Numbered from the stretch's first letter, positions 15,610-23,312 are shown. The stretch is 47,876 nucleotides of DNA from Streptomyces graminilatus (GCF_001418565.1 NZ_LIQQ01000005.1:1-47876); one strand, 5' to 3'. Translations and numbers: made by a program. Notes: a model not told the origin generated them from the sequence alone.

Positions 15610-16106
15610 CGGATCCCCTTCCCCCGGTGGTGAATCTGGTGGGCAGTGTGGAAGTGGGGGGCGGCATTGCCAAGTAGGCGTTTCCGGCCAGCGTGAAGAG
15701 ATGCTGTCTTCGATTCGCCGGTCAGCTGGATGAGCTCGTGACCTGGGGGGAGGAGACGTCGCCCTCAACCTCAATCAGCAACTGAGCGCGAAGCTACGAT
15801 GCCACTGAGTAGTGAGCGAGACCGGACAATCTGTCCGTGGGTTTCTGCGCTCCAGCACTTGACGCGAGGCCAGTTCATCCCGACTGGATCCAGCCCAAAT
15901 GCCTTAAATGGGCCGGTTAGTTCCGTTCCTGGTACGCCAGTCGGTTGGCAGATTGGGCTGTTGGCGACGGCTACTGCCCACACATCACTCCCAAGATCAC
16001 CGGCAACCGGCGGCCCCCTCGTAAACACTTGGCGACGCGGCTCGCCAGGAGGGGCCTTGTCCGTACCCTGAACTGAGTGCTCCGTCGAGAAGGGATTGAT
16101 CCGCCC
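15610..16106. other. Divergent intergenic region upstream of the XRE regulator
   Basis: About 500 bp with no supported gene. It contains the CGGACA-ATC-TGTCCG palindrome (15823-15837) and a -10-like TACCCT at about 16062 followed by GTG 16077, an alternative in-frame start for the regulator. Confidence 0.4.
15823..15837. promoter_or_regulatory. Palindromic operator CGGACA-N3-TGTCCG (copy 1)
   Basis: CGGACA (15823-15828), ATC, TGTCCG (15832-15837). The same palindrome with a GTC spacer is at 17379-17393. The two copies bracket the XRE gene at 16107, so that regulator is the simplest candidate ligand. Confidence 0.55.
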
Positions 16107-17345
16107 ATGGCTGAGAACGTGACGCTGGGCGACCGGCTCCGGATAGCCCGCAAGGTTCGGAGACTGTCTGTCGCTCAACTCGCCCAGAAAGTCGCCGTAT
16201 CACCGAGCTACATCGAAAAGCTTGAATCCGGGAAGCGAAAGGCGCCGCTCTCGTTGGTTCTGGCGCTCGCGAAGGCCCTGCACTTCGGCGTCGAGGTTCT
16301 CACGGGGCAGCCGTACTACGGTGAGCCGGAGGCCGAGGACGGCGTTCACGCGGTGATCCCGGAGCTCCGGCGGATCATGCTGTGCTACGACACACCCGAT
16401 GAGCTGGATATCGCTCCCCGCGGATTGCCGGTGCTCGCTTCGGAAGTGGACCAGATCGCGGCTCTGCGCCGTGATGCGCGTTACGCCCCTATGGGGCCGC
16501 TCCTGGCACCGATCATCACCGAGCTGACGCATGTGGCGCTCAGTGCCCAGGGTGATGAGGAACGATCTGCTTTCTGGCATCTCGCCCGCGCCTACCGGGC
16601 GGTCAACTCTCTGGCGCACAAGTTGGGCCATCACGATCTCTCCACCACCGCGTTGGAGCGCGTCCGTTGGGCCGCGGACCAGTCCCGTGACCCGTTGATG
16701 CAGGTCACTGCCGCCTACCTGGTTACCGGCGCGATGCTTCGCCAGGGCGCCTACAGTTCCGCTCGCCGCAAGCTGCTGGCGCTGCGACGCGAGCTTGAGC
16801 GAATTCAGCCGGAACGCTCGTACACGGAGGACGCGCTCGCAGTGGACGGCGCTCTCCTGCTCAAGCTCGCTGTGCTCGAAGCGCGGGAGAACAACCCCGA
16901 TCGTGCGAGCGAGTACCTGCGGGAGGCGGAGCAGGTGTCCAGGATGGCCGGCGACCGTGATTCCCTCGCGTACGAGATGTCGTTCGGGCCGACGAACATC
17001 CGCATCCATGAAGTGCACGCGATGATCGACATGGGTGACACGGAGCAGGCTCTGGCGCGGCTTGGAGAGTGGGCCCCCACCTCTGGCGGGGAGTGGATGC
17101 CGCCCTCAACGACGGTTGGCGAGCGGTCAAGCCACCACTTCATCGACGTGGCTTCGGCGAAGCTCACGACAGGGGACAGGGCAGGGGCGTTCGCTGACCT
17201 TCAGCGGGCGCGCAAGGTGGCACCGAACCACGTCAGGTTCCACCCGTCTGTCCGCGAGACGACGTCTGCCCTGCTGCGCTTGGAGACGCATCCTTCCAAC
17301 GAACTTTCTGCCTTCGGGAGTTGGGCGGGACTTACCACAGCCTGA
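16107..17345 (+). CDS. XRE regulator with C-terminal TPR-like domain
   Basis: 412 residues from ATG 16107; GTG 16077 would add ten residues. Residues about 8-60 form the HTH (LSVAQLAQKVAVSPSYIEKLESGKRK). From about 110 the protein is all-helical with TPR-like repeats (AFWHLARAYRAVNSLAHKLG; RASEYLREAEQVSRMAGD; EQALARLGEW; DRAGAFADLQRARKVAP). The layout recalls Streptomyces regulators whose helical domain senses a peptide or small ligand. Palindrome copies upstream and just downstream suggest autoregulation and control of the 17454 gene. Confidence 0.82.
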   Translation: MAENVTLGDRLRIARKVRRLSVAQLAQKVAVSPSYIEKLESGKRKAPLSLVLALAKALHFGVEVLTGQPYYGEPEAEDGVHAVIPELRRIMLCYDTPDELDIAPRGLPVLASEVDQIAALRRDARYAPMGPLLAPIITELTHVALSAQGDEERSAFWHLARAYRAVNSLAHKLGHHDLSTTALERVRWAADQSRDPLMQVTAAYLVTGAMLRQGAYSSARRKLLALRRELERIQPERSYTEDALAVDGALLLKLAVLEARENNPDRASEYLREAEQVSRMAGDRDSLAYEMSFGPTNIRIHEVHAMIDMGDTEQALARLGEWAPTSGGEWMPPSTTVGERSSHHFIDVASAKLTTGDRAGAFADLQRARKVAPNHVRFHPSVRETTSALLRLETHPSNELSAFGSWAGLTTA

Positions 17346-17378
17346 CGGTACGTCAAGGGGGTTCGCGGAGGGATCCCC

Positions 17379-17393
17379 CGGACAGTCTGTCCG
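17379..17393. promoter_or_regulatory. Palindromic operator CGGACA-N3-TGTCCG (copy 2)
   Basis: CGGACA (17379-17384), GTC, TGTCCG (17388-17393), between the XRE gene and the 17454 gene. Identical half-sites to copy 1. Confidence 0.55.
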
Positions 17394-17413
17394 CTCACGG
17401 AGCTTGCAGAATG

Positions 17414-17451
17414 GAATGGTCTTCTCACAACCAGTTGTGGGGAGACCATTC
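17414..17451. promoter_or_regulatory. 38-bp near-palindrome overlapping the ribosome site of the 17454 gene
   Basis: GAATGGTCTTCTCACAAC (17414-17431) pairs with GTTGTGGGGAGACCATTC (17434-17451) at 16 of 18 positions, the two exceptions being G-U in RNA. The right arm contains the GGGGAGA ribosome site for ATG 17454. It could act as an RNA hairpin hiding the site or as a DNA operator. Confidence 0.6.
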
Positions 17452-17453
17452 GC

Positions 17454-17897
17454 ATGATGTCTGATGCTGACCCGAGAGCATCCGCCCCTCCGCCTCGATG
17501 GATGCCCATCGGCGAGGAGCCCGAACTGTGTGCCGCAGGGCAGTGGTGGGACGCCATTCGCGCAGTCGAGGCCATCGGCCTCCGAGCGATGGACATCCTC
17601 ACCGACGCCGGCGAACCCATGGGCCCAGTGGTTCTCGCGCCTGAAGACCCGGAGCCTCGTCTCTACTTCCTCGTCCCCGCGGGTGCCGCCGCGGACTGGG
17701 AAGAGCCTGGGACGGTCGCCCTTGGCCTGAAGTGCCACGTTATCGTCCCGCCAGCGGGCAAGACCGAGCCTCCCGGTCTCCACTGGCACAGGTTGCCCAG
17801 CTCACCCAGGGCTCTGACGCAACCCGCCGCGTTGCGTCGAGCCCTGAGTAAAGCGCGCAGAGAGCGCCGTGGGTCCGCGGAAGACCCAGCCTCGTAG
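17454..17897 (+). CDS. Hypothetical protein (147 aa), regulated by the preceding palindromes
   Basis: Starts at ATG 17454 or 17457 after GGGGAGA. The product begins MMSDADPRASAPPPRWMPIG and contains CAAGQWWDAIRAVEAIGLRAMD, YFLVPAGAAADWEEPGT and CHVIVPPAGKTEPPGLHWHR. The W..DAIR plus P-G-T-V-A-L pattern looks like the small conserved Streptomyces proteins that resemble the N-terminal part of bifunctional primase/polymerase proteins, without catalytic motifs. It probably forms a unit with the XRE regulator at 16107. No function assigned. Confidence 0.6.
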   Translation: MMSDADPRASAPPPRWMPIGEEPELCAAGQWWDAIRAVEAIGLRAMDILTDAGEPMGPVVLAPEDPEPRLYFLVPAGAAADWEEPGTVALGLKCHVIVPPAGKTEPPGLHWHRLPSSPRALTQPAALRRALSKARRERRGSAEDPAS

Positions 17898-18056
17898 ACC
17901 GCGCACGTTCGGATCAGGAACAACCTCGCCGCCGGTGCCGCCCAACGCCCCAGTAAGGCGACGCTCCCACTGTTCACGGACAACGTCGGCCGGGGACAGC
18001 GCGAACGCGGCCCATCGCCCCCATCGGTATCTCGGTTCACCAAGGAGAAGATCTCC

Positions 18057-18530
18057 GTGTCGGCACTCCGCACTGCCCAGGCGCCCGGGATGACGGGACA
18101 TCCGCGTCGCTGTCACGGTTGCGGGTGCCACCTGAGTAGATACAACGACGACGCACACTGCAATGCATGCCTCCGGCTAGCGTGGGGGGAAGCCCCGGGG
18201 GCTCAACCGTGTGTACCGGAGCACGTCTGGGAGTCAAGTGACATCCAATTAGCCCTCCAGGAGAGAGACTTCGGGACCGTCTGCTTACTTGTCCGAAGAC
18301 TCGGTTCGCTCCGGCAAGATGATCTGGCCACACTGACCGGCCTGAGCCAGGCCTTCCTATCGATGCTGGAATCCGGAGTGCGTAGACTCACCAACATCGA
18401 CAAGATCGTCCTGCTCCTCGACGGCCTCGATGTGCCGATCGAACTCACGGGCCCAATCCTTCGTGGCCCCAAGGCCCCGACAGCGCCCCCTGGCCAGCGA
18501 ACTGCAGAGTCCGAGTTCGAGTCTGCGTAA
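18057..18530 (+). CDS. Zinc-ribbon XRE regulator, paralogue 1
   Basis: 157 residues from GTG 18057, with AAGGAGAAG about 8 nt upstream. The N-terminus has CHGCGCHLSRYNDDAHCNAC, a C-x2-C...C-x2-C zinc ribbon. A DFGTVCLLVRRL segment follows, then an XRE HTH (LRQDDLATLTGLSQAFLSML) and ESGVRRLTNIDKIVLLLDGL. The same architecture and nearly identical HTH occur at 26357 and 30451. This copy ends shortly after the HTH. Codons 65 and 77 are TTA, the rare leucine codon read by the bldA tRNA in Streptomyces, so translation may be limited to late growth. Confidence 0.8.
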   Translation: MSALRTAQAPGMTGHPRRCHGCGCHLSRYNDDAHCNACLRLAWGEAPGAQPCVPEHVWESSDIQLALQERDFGTVCLLVRRLGSLRQDDLATLTGLSQAFLSMLESGVRRLTNIDKIVLLLDGLDVPIELTGPILRGPKAPTAPPGQRTAESEFESA

Positions 18531-18566
18531 GCCCTGCGATCCGCCAACCAAGCTGCAGACGTTGTA

Positions 18567-19046
18567 TTACCCACCGATTCCGAAGGACAGCCCTTTGTGA
18601 TCATTGCGCAGTGAACGTCGTATGACGTTGACCAGCTTCGCCTGTGCCTTGGCGGGTGCCTGCCTGGCCTGTTCGAACTCCTCTAGACTCAGCGGGTTAC
18701 GCAGCGGAGTGCGTTCGCCTCGCTCCACCTGGTCCAGGAAGGAGTTGATGGCGCGGCCGAAGTTGTCGACTTCGGCCGCAACTTCCGCGGGGGCGACCAG
18801 GCTTACGCGTATCAAGGCCGCGCTCCACTCGCCCCAGTCGTAATCCCAGCCGCGCCGGTCACCATGCGCTCGCCTGAGCTCCATCGTGAACTTGGCGTAG
18901 TGGTTGAACAGTTCCTGGTAGGCGGCAAGCTGGTGATCCCGTGTCCACTGACGATCTTGAGCACGGCGCGTGACGATACCGCCGACCAGCACACCCGCTG
19001 TGGCGGAAAGCGCACCAGCGGCCGTAGTCACAAGCGTGTCCAGCAT
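18567..19046 (-). CDS. Membrane-tethered hypothetical protein (159 aa)
   Basis: Start chosen at ATG 19046 (MLDTLVTTAAGALSATAGVL) with AGGGGG upstream; 24 more in-frame codons precede it. One N-terminal hydrophobic helix (about residues 5-26), then a helical cytosolic domain (DRQWTRDHQLAAYQELFNHY; FGRAINSFLDQVERGERT; KLVNVIRRSLRNDH). This layout is common among uncharacterised Streptomyces proteins. Convergent with the regulator at 18057, 36 bp apart. Confidence 0.7.
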   Translation of the reverse strand: MLDTLVTTAAGALSATAGVLVGGIVTRRAQDRQWTRDHQLAAYQELFNHYAKFTMELRRAHGDRRGWDYDWGEWSAALIRVSLVAPAEVAAEVDNFGRAINSFLDQVERGERTPLRNPLSLEEFEQARQAPAKAQAKLVNVIRRSLRNDHKGLSFGIGG

Positions 19047-19298
19047 CAAACCCCCTGAGGCCCTGCCGTCCCAACCTTCGGCGAGAAGAACATACTGATC
19101 ACCAATCCTCGACGGCAACGATCAGGGAGTGGTCACCGGCGCATGCTGACCTCAACTGGGCGAATGTGAATGGCCAGGGCGGGCGAGCCGACGGCGACCG
19201 TGCTCACGTGCGGGTGAGAGGCGGCTCTGAACAGGCAAGAGGCCTACCCAGGATCGCCTGCTGCCTGATCGCGCATGAGGTCATGGTGTTCGTCGTAG

Positions 19299-20207
19299 TT
19301 ACAGCTCTGGGCGCCTAGCTGGCGGAGCGAGTTCCAGGATGTCTGAACGAAGCTGCCCACAGGCAGCCGCCGACTCCCGGCCGGCAGACAAGTGGTGGGA
19401 GACCGTCCAGCCGGTCAAACCATGGGAGAGAGCGGTGATGAATGCTTCTTCTCGCGGGCTTGGGCGCAGGGGGCTGCCGTGTACCGGGTTGAAACTGGAG
19501 AGCCGCAACAGGAGGAAGCGTCCGGCGTAGGGAGCGAGTAGATCGATCAGCGCCGCCTCATCCTCGGGTCGCGTGTTGTGCTCGCAAAGAACGTAGTTCA
19601 GCCGCACCGGACGCATCTCAGCCACGGCCGCCCACAGAGGCAAGACGGTGGAAGGGTCGTCCGCGCGTGGGATGACTATCCTGCGCTGAGCAGCATCGGC
19701 ACCGTGCAGCGAGAACATGAAGCGCTCCGGGAGCCAAGCGTTGGGCTTCAGGAGATTACGCACCCAAGCCTGCGGCGCGATGCTGGTCACCTTCACCTCC
19801 CGCGCCAACTCGCGGCCGACGATCGTTCTCGCGGCGGCAGTGACGTGAGTCCAGTTGGCGGCAGCATCCCCGACCCCGGCGAAATCAACCCATGCGAGGG
19901 GGCCTTGCTCAGTCCGCACCTCGTCGTCCAACTGCTCCACCGCAGAGGTGATCTCTTCCGCCTGTAGATTTCGAACGAAGGGCGTGCGGGCGAAGGTAGT
20001 GGCGCAGTGCGTGCAGCCATACCTGCATCCTGCTTGGGCCGACATGCATACTGAATAGGCTTGGTGCTCTCCCTCCCAGAGCTGCACGGCTTCGAAGGTA
20101 GCCCTATCCGACGTCTTGAAAACGTACTTGATACTGCGGTCGGGCGCTTCCGATTTCAAGGTTGAGACTACCTCAACCGAATTCTCGGGCGCGGATATTC
20201 CTTCCAT
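19299..20207 (-). CDS. RlmN/Cfr-like radical SAM methyltransferase lacking the N-terminal accessory domain
   Basis: 302 residues from ATG 20207, chosen because AAAGGAG lies 8 nt upstream. The cluster motif is GCRYGCTHC (C61, C65, C68). Both methyl-transfer cysteines of the family are present: C54 in SVCMSAQ (as RlmN C118) and C283 in AACGQL (as RlmN C355). Other RlmN landmarks are FSLHGADAAQRRIVIPR, LNYVLCEHNTRPED and SFNPVHGSPLRPS. The roughly 90-residue N-terminal domain that RlmN and Cfr use on rRNA is absent: the protein begins at the strand just before the barrel. It may therefore act on another substrate. Downstream of a GTGATATC-type operator and a small Cys-rich frame. Confidence 0.85.
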   Translation of the reverse strand: MEGISAPENSVEVVSTLKSEAPDRSIKYVFKTSDRATFEAVQLWEGEHQAYSVCMSAQAGCRYGCTHCATTFARTPFVRNLQAEEITSAVEQLDDEVRTEQGPLAWVDFAGVGDAAANWTHVTAAARTIVGRELAREVKVTSIAPQAWVRNLLKPNAWLPERFMFSLHGADAAQRRIVIPRADDPSTVLPLWAAVAEMRPVRLNYVLCEHNTRPEDEAALIDLLAPYAGRFLLLRLSSFNPVHGSPLRPSPREEAFITALSHGLTGWTVSHHLSAGRESAAACGQLRSDILELAPPARRPEL

Positions 20208-20319
20208 CGTGAGGGCTCCTTTCGCTGATTCACTCATGCAGGGTCGGCGATGAAAAGTCGGGACGACAGTTCGCACCCGGTGTTCACATTCGCCGATCAT
20301 TTATGAGTGCGTAGGATCG

Positions 20320-20478
20320 TTATCGCGAGAGCAGATCGATATTAGCCTGGGCAATAACGTATGCCGAGTCGCACAGATCGCAGTCACATCCGAGATCGCC
20401 CTCTCCCTGGGGGAGGAGAATTCGTGCGAGAACCTGACCAACACAGCGTAGAGCTCGATTACATCTGCCAAAAATCAC
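20320..20478 (-). CDS. Candidate small Cys-rich peptide (52 aa) ahead of the RlmN-like gene
   Basis: From GTG 20478 to TAA 20322..20320. The peptide has cysteines at 6, 12, 31, 33 and 36, including GCDCDLCDSA, and ends NIDLLSR. It starts inside the operator and lies 112 bp upstream of the RlmN-like gene on the same strand. The coding case is weak: third-position GC is only about half, far below neighbours, and the ribosome site is poor (GGGAG 12 nt away). It could be a peptide substrate, a leader, or a chance frame in lower-GC DNA. Confidence 0.3.
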   Translation of the reverse strand: MIFGRCNRALRCVGQVLARILLPQGEGDLGCDCDLCDSAYVIAQANIDLLSR

Positions 20479-20490
20479 TCCCGTGATATC
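20474..20490. promoter_or_regulatory. Operator ATCAC-N4-GTGATATC upstream of the RlmN-like gene
   Basis: ATCACTCCCGTGATATC at 20474-20490. It matches the sites at 25997 (reverse) and 32221 in both the ATCAC half and the GTGATAT half, and sits upstream of the leftward RlmN-like gene. Confidence 0.6.
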
Positions 20491-20499
20491 TCCCAAGAA

Positions 20500-20852
20500 A
20501 TCCTTGGCGAAAAGGTCCGCGGATCTGCCGGCATGGTGAGACCTGCGGCAAGGATGGTGCGTGGCCTGCCGGATGACTGGAATGTCGCGGCCCTGGGGGC
20601 GGGGCGTCCTGGTCAAGGGATGCAGTCCAGGGCCCGGTCGGCTCGCCAGGAACCCCCGGACTCGATCCGTGACGATGGCGTGGAGCGACGGCTCGTGAAG
20701 ATCCTGGAAGGCAGCGGGCCCCTGTCACGGCTGTACGCCACTCCTGCGGGCCTGGCGTAGCAAAGGGTGCGGGATGGGCCCTCGAAGGTGGCCGATTAGT
20801 GTCAGGCTGCCTCGTTCGCGTGATCTTGCTGTCGTATCCCCGCCTGCCCGGC
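20500..20852. other. Gene-free stretch between operator and T-box promoter
   Basis: About 350 bp. A plus-strand frame of 75 codons (20533-20760) exists but has no recognisable domain and no ribosome site. Nothing else supported. Confidence 0.35.
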
Positions 20853-20870
20853 TATGCTCAACACCAATGC

Positions 20871-21133
20871 GTTGAAGGAGACAAGTAGCTGCGGGATCAC
20901 GCAAGCAGAGAGAGCCGCCGGTAGCTGGGAAGGCGGCCTTGCGTCCCGAGGTGAAGACCCTCCTGAGCGCGGGGAGGAACGGCCCATGGAAGGCCTAATG
21001 CCCCGCCGGCTGGCCCCCGTCATCGGGCATGAATGAGGCTGTAGCTCTTTGAGCTGCGGTAAAGGCGCGGTGGCACCGCGAGTACCCTTCTCGTCCGCGC
21101 CCCCAAGGGATCATGACGACGCCCCTTGGAGGG
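20871..21133 (+). promoter_or_regulatory. T-box riboswitch, Asp (GAC) specifier, translational type
   Basis: Stem I is well formed: base GGAG (20877-20880) with CTCC (20960-20963). The specifier loop has AGTA (20884-20887) opposite GAA-GAC (20953-20958), and above it CGGG...ACGCAA pairs with TTGCGTCCCG, with an AGAGA bulge and a GCCGCC/GGCGGC tip. The T-box proper is GGTGGCACCGCG (21069-21080). The specifier reads GAC, Asp, matching the aspartyl-tRNA synthetase downstream. CCAAGGG (21103-21109) can pair with CCCTTGG (21123-21129), hiding the TTGGAGGG ribosome site, so uncharged tRNA would turn on translation. A -10-like TATGCT is at 20853-20858. Confidence 0.88.
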
Positions 21134-21138
21134 CTGCG

Positions 21139-22461
21139 ATGATCCACACGACTAACCGTGTACTGGTGTCCGACCTGCGAGAACATGTCGGACAGACCGT
21201 TTCCGTATCGGGCTGGGTGAACACGCTCCGCCTGCAGCGCAAAATGCAATTCGTCGTAGTGCGCGACCACACCGGCATGGTTCAGGTAACCCACAAACGC
21301 GGCGGCGAAGGCGACGAGGTCGAGGCCGCGCTGGAGGGGCTGACACCTGAGTCTGCGGTCCGAATCACCGGTCGCGTGGTGGACAACCCGATCGTGAAAC
21401 TCGCCGGCCTGGAGATCCTCCCGGAATCAGTCGAAGTTCTGAACCGGGCAGAGACACCACTACCCATCGACGACCAGACCGGACTCGAACATCGCCTGGA
21501 CTGGCGGTTCCTGGACGTACGACGTCGGCCCCAGGCACAGTTGCTGTTCGCCGTGCAGACCACGTTCGAGCAGGGGATGCGCGAGTACGCCTATCGGCAG
21601 GGGTGCACCGAGATGCACACCCCGAAGCTGATGGGCACCGCCTCGGAGTCCGGCGCTGAGGTGTTCAAGCTCGGCTACTTCGACCGCTCCGCCTACCTGG
21701 CTCAGTCGCCTCAGTTCTTCAAGCAGATGGCGATCTCGGCCGGTATCGACAAGGTCTTCGAGATCGGGCCCGTCTTCCGCGCCGAGCCGTCGTTCACCTC
21801 CCGGCACGCCACCGAATTCACTGGCGTGGACGTGGAGTTGGCGTGGATCGACGGGGTCGAGGACGTGATGGTGTTCGAGGAGCAGATGCTTACTCATGCC
21901 ATCGCCAAGGTCGCCGACGCACACGGTGAGGCGATCCAGGAGACGTTCGGTGTCGAGGTCACGGTGCCGACGACGCCGTTCCCGCGGATCACGATGGCTG
22001 AGACACAGGAGATCCTTCGATCCAAAGGCTGGGACCCGGCGGGAGTGAAGGAGGACCTGGACCCGGAGGGCGAGCGCGGGATCGCAGCGCACATCAAAGA
22101 ACAGACCGGCCACGAGTGGGTGTTCATTACCCACTATCCGACAAGCATCCGGCCCTTCTACCACATGCGGCCGGCGGACGACCCGGGTGTGACGCTCAGC
22201 TTCGACCTGCTGTGGAAGGGCCTGGAGGTCACAACCGGAGCGCAGCGCGAGCACCGCTACGACGTGCTCCTGAAGCAGGCTGCGGAGAAGGGTATGGGCA
22301 CCGAGTCGTTGCAGGACTACCTGAACGCGTTCCGGTACGGGTGCCCGCCGCACGGCGGTCTGGGCATGGGGCTCGGGCGGGTCCTGATGGTGATGCTCGG
22401 CCTTGAGTCGATCCGGGAGGCCACCTTCCTGTTCCGTGGTCCTAACCGGCTCACCCCGTAG
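21139..22461 (+). CDS. aspS: Archaeal-type aspartyl-tRNA synthetase (second, T-box-controlled copy)
   Basis: 440 residues from ATG 21139, 5 nt after GGAGGG. An OB-fold anticodon-binding domain (about 1-110, GQTVSVSGWVNTLR) is followed by a class IIb catalytic core: FLDVRRRPQAQLLF, PKLMGTASESGAEVF, LAQSPQFFKQ, motif 2 FRAEPSFTSRHATEFTGVDVE, and motif 3 GLGMGLGRVLMVML, ending FRGPNRLTP. It lacks the large GAD insertion of bacterial AspRS (about 590 aa) and follows archaeal AspRS almost end to end; such enzymes may also charge tRNA-Asn. A Streptomyces genome normally has a separate housekeeping AspRS, so this copy is probably specialised (resistance or supply). Confidence 0.9.
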   Translation: MIHTTNRVLVSDLREHVGQTVSVSGWVNTLRLQRKMQFVVVRDHTGMVQVTHKRGGEGDEVEAALEGLTPESAVRITGRVVDNPIVKLAGLEILPESVEVLNRAETPLPIDDQTGLEHRLDWRFLDVRRRPQAQLLFAVQTTFEQGMREYAYRQGCTEMHTPKLMGTASESGAEVFKLGYFDRSAYLAQSPQFFKQMAISAGIDKVFEIGPVFRAEPSFTSRHATEFTGVDVELAWIDGVEDVMVFEEQMLTHAIAKVADAHGEAIQETFGVEVTVPTTPFPRITMAETQEILRSKGWDPAGVKEDLDPEGERGIAAHIKEQTGHEWVFITHYPTSIRPFYHMRPADDPGVTLSFDLLWKGLEVTTGAQREHRYDVLLKQAAEKGMGTESLQDYLNAFRYGCPPHGGLGMGLGRVLMVMLGLESIREATFLFRGPNRLTP

Positions 22462-22472
22462 TCACCGCCAAA

Positions 22473-22516
22473 GGCCGGGGCCGCTGCACCCTCTGAAGGG
22501 TGCAGCGGCCCCGGCC
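22473..22516. terminator. Bidirectional terminator, 20-bp perfect stem
   Basis: GGCCGGGGCCGCTGCACCCT (22473-22492) pairs perfectly with 22497-22516 around a CTGA loop, between the convergent AspRS and oxygenase genes. Confidence 0.9.
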
Positions 22517-22519
22517 CGG

Positions 22520-23305
22520 TCAGTAGCGGACGTTACGCAGATCGAGCTTCCACGCCTCGTCTGGGTGCTGGTCCCAGTAAGCGCGGAGTGCCAATTCGCG
22601 CTCCGCGAAGCGGCCTTCGCGGCATAGGCCGCCGTGGGAGAGGGTGACGCTCATCGCGAGCGGGGACTCGGTGGTCACCCAGTGCGGGGTCAGAGCGTGG
22701 CTCCACAGCCGGTCACCGGGCCCCATCCGTACGGACTCGCGGTCGGCTGGGTCGTGTTCGGGCGGTTCTTCTGCGGTGGTCTCGCCCACCACAGCGGCCT
22801 CGGCCGTGAGGTGCTGGTCGGGGTCCCTGTAGCTGTGGAAGGTCTTCGTGCCCTCGACCTGCCACACGAGCCCGTGCGAGTTGTCGTTGTGGTACGTCGA
22901 CGAGGCACCGCCCGTGGAGATGAACAGCAGCGGCGCGCACCGTTGCCACGTGAACCCCCAGCTCGACAACTGGGTACGCCAGGGGACCATGACCTGCTCC
23001 TGGAATCCGCTGAGGAGTCCGTCGTAGAAGCGGGTGAGGTTGAAGTGGACGAGGCGGAACGTCCAGGTGGCCACTTCTTCGACCGGGGCTGTGCGGAAGG
23101 CCGACGTACGTTCCATGCGTACGGACCAGTCCTCGTCTCCGAGGATGGTGAAGCGCGCTTCCTCGTCCTGTCGGACGGCGTCGAGGACCTCAAGGGCGGG
23201 CGGGAAGCTGAAGCCGGTGGCGGTGAGGGCGTTGTTGACACGCTTGTTGGGAGGGGTCCGCCACCGTTCGATGAACTCTTCTGGTGTGGTGACTGGGGTC
23301 GTCAT
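22520..23305 (-). CDS. JmjC/cupin-type Fe(II)/2-oxoglutarate oxygenase
   Basis: 261 residues. The metal facial triad is visible as HND (H139, D141) in SSTYHNDNSHGLVWQVEGTK and a distal histidine in LWSHALTPHW (H203 or H208), within a cupin barrel typical of JmjC-like protein and peptide hydroxylases. The N-terminal 100 residues are helical (EEFIERWRTPPNKRVNNAL). It is the last gene of a four-gene operon, 7 bp after the second radical SAM gene, which points to hydroxylation of a peptide made or modified by its partners. It could instead hydroxylate a ribosomal protein, as some JmjC enzymes do. Confidence 0.82.
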   Translation of the reverse strand: MTTPVTTPEEFIERWRTPPNKRVNNALTATGFSFPPALEVLDAVRQDEEARFTILGDEDWSVRMERTSAFRTAPVEEVATWTFRLVHFNLTRFYDGLLSGFQEQVMVPWRTQLSSWGFTWQRCAPLLFISTGGASSTYHNDNSHGLVWQVEGTKTFHSYRDPDQHLTAEAAVVGETTAEEPPEHDPADRESVRMGPGDRLWSHALTPHWVTTESPLAMSVTLSHGGLCREGRFAERELALRAYWDQHPDEAWKLDLRNVRY

Positions 23306-23312
23306 CGTCCAC

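Noticed and set aside
15991..16010. ATCACTCCCAAGATCACC-like sequence upstream of the 16107 regulator
   Set aside because: It shares the left half with the GTGATATCAC sites but lacks the GTGATAT half, so I did not count it as an operator.
20533..20760. 75-codon plus-strand frame upstream of the T-box
   Set aside because: No ribosome site and no recognisable domain, and it lies in a region whose function is explained by the operator and riboswitch promoter.
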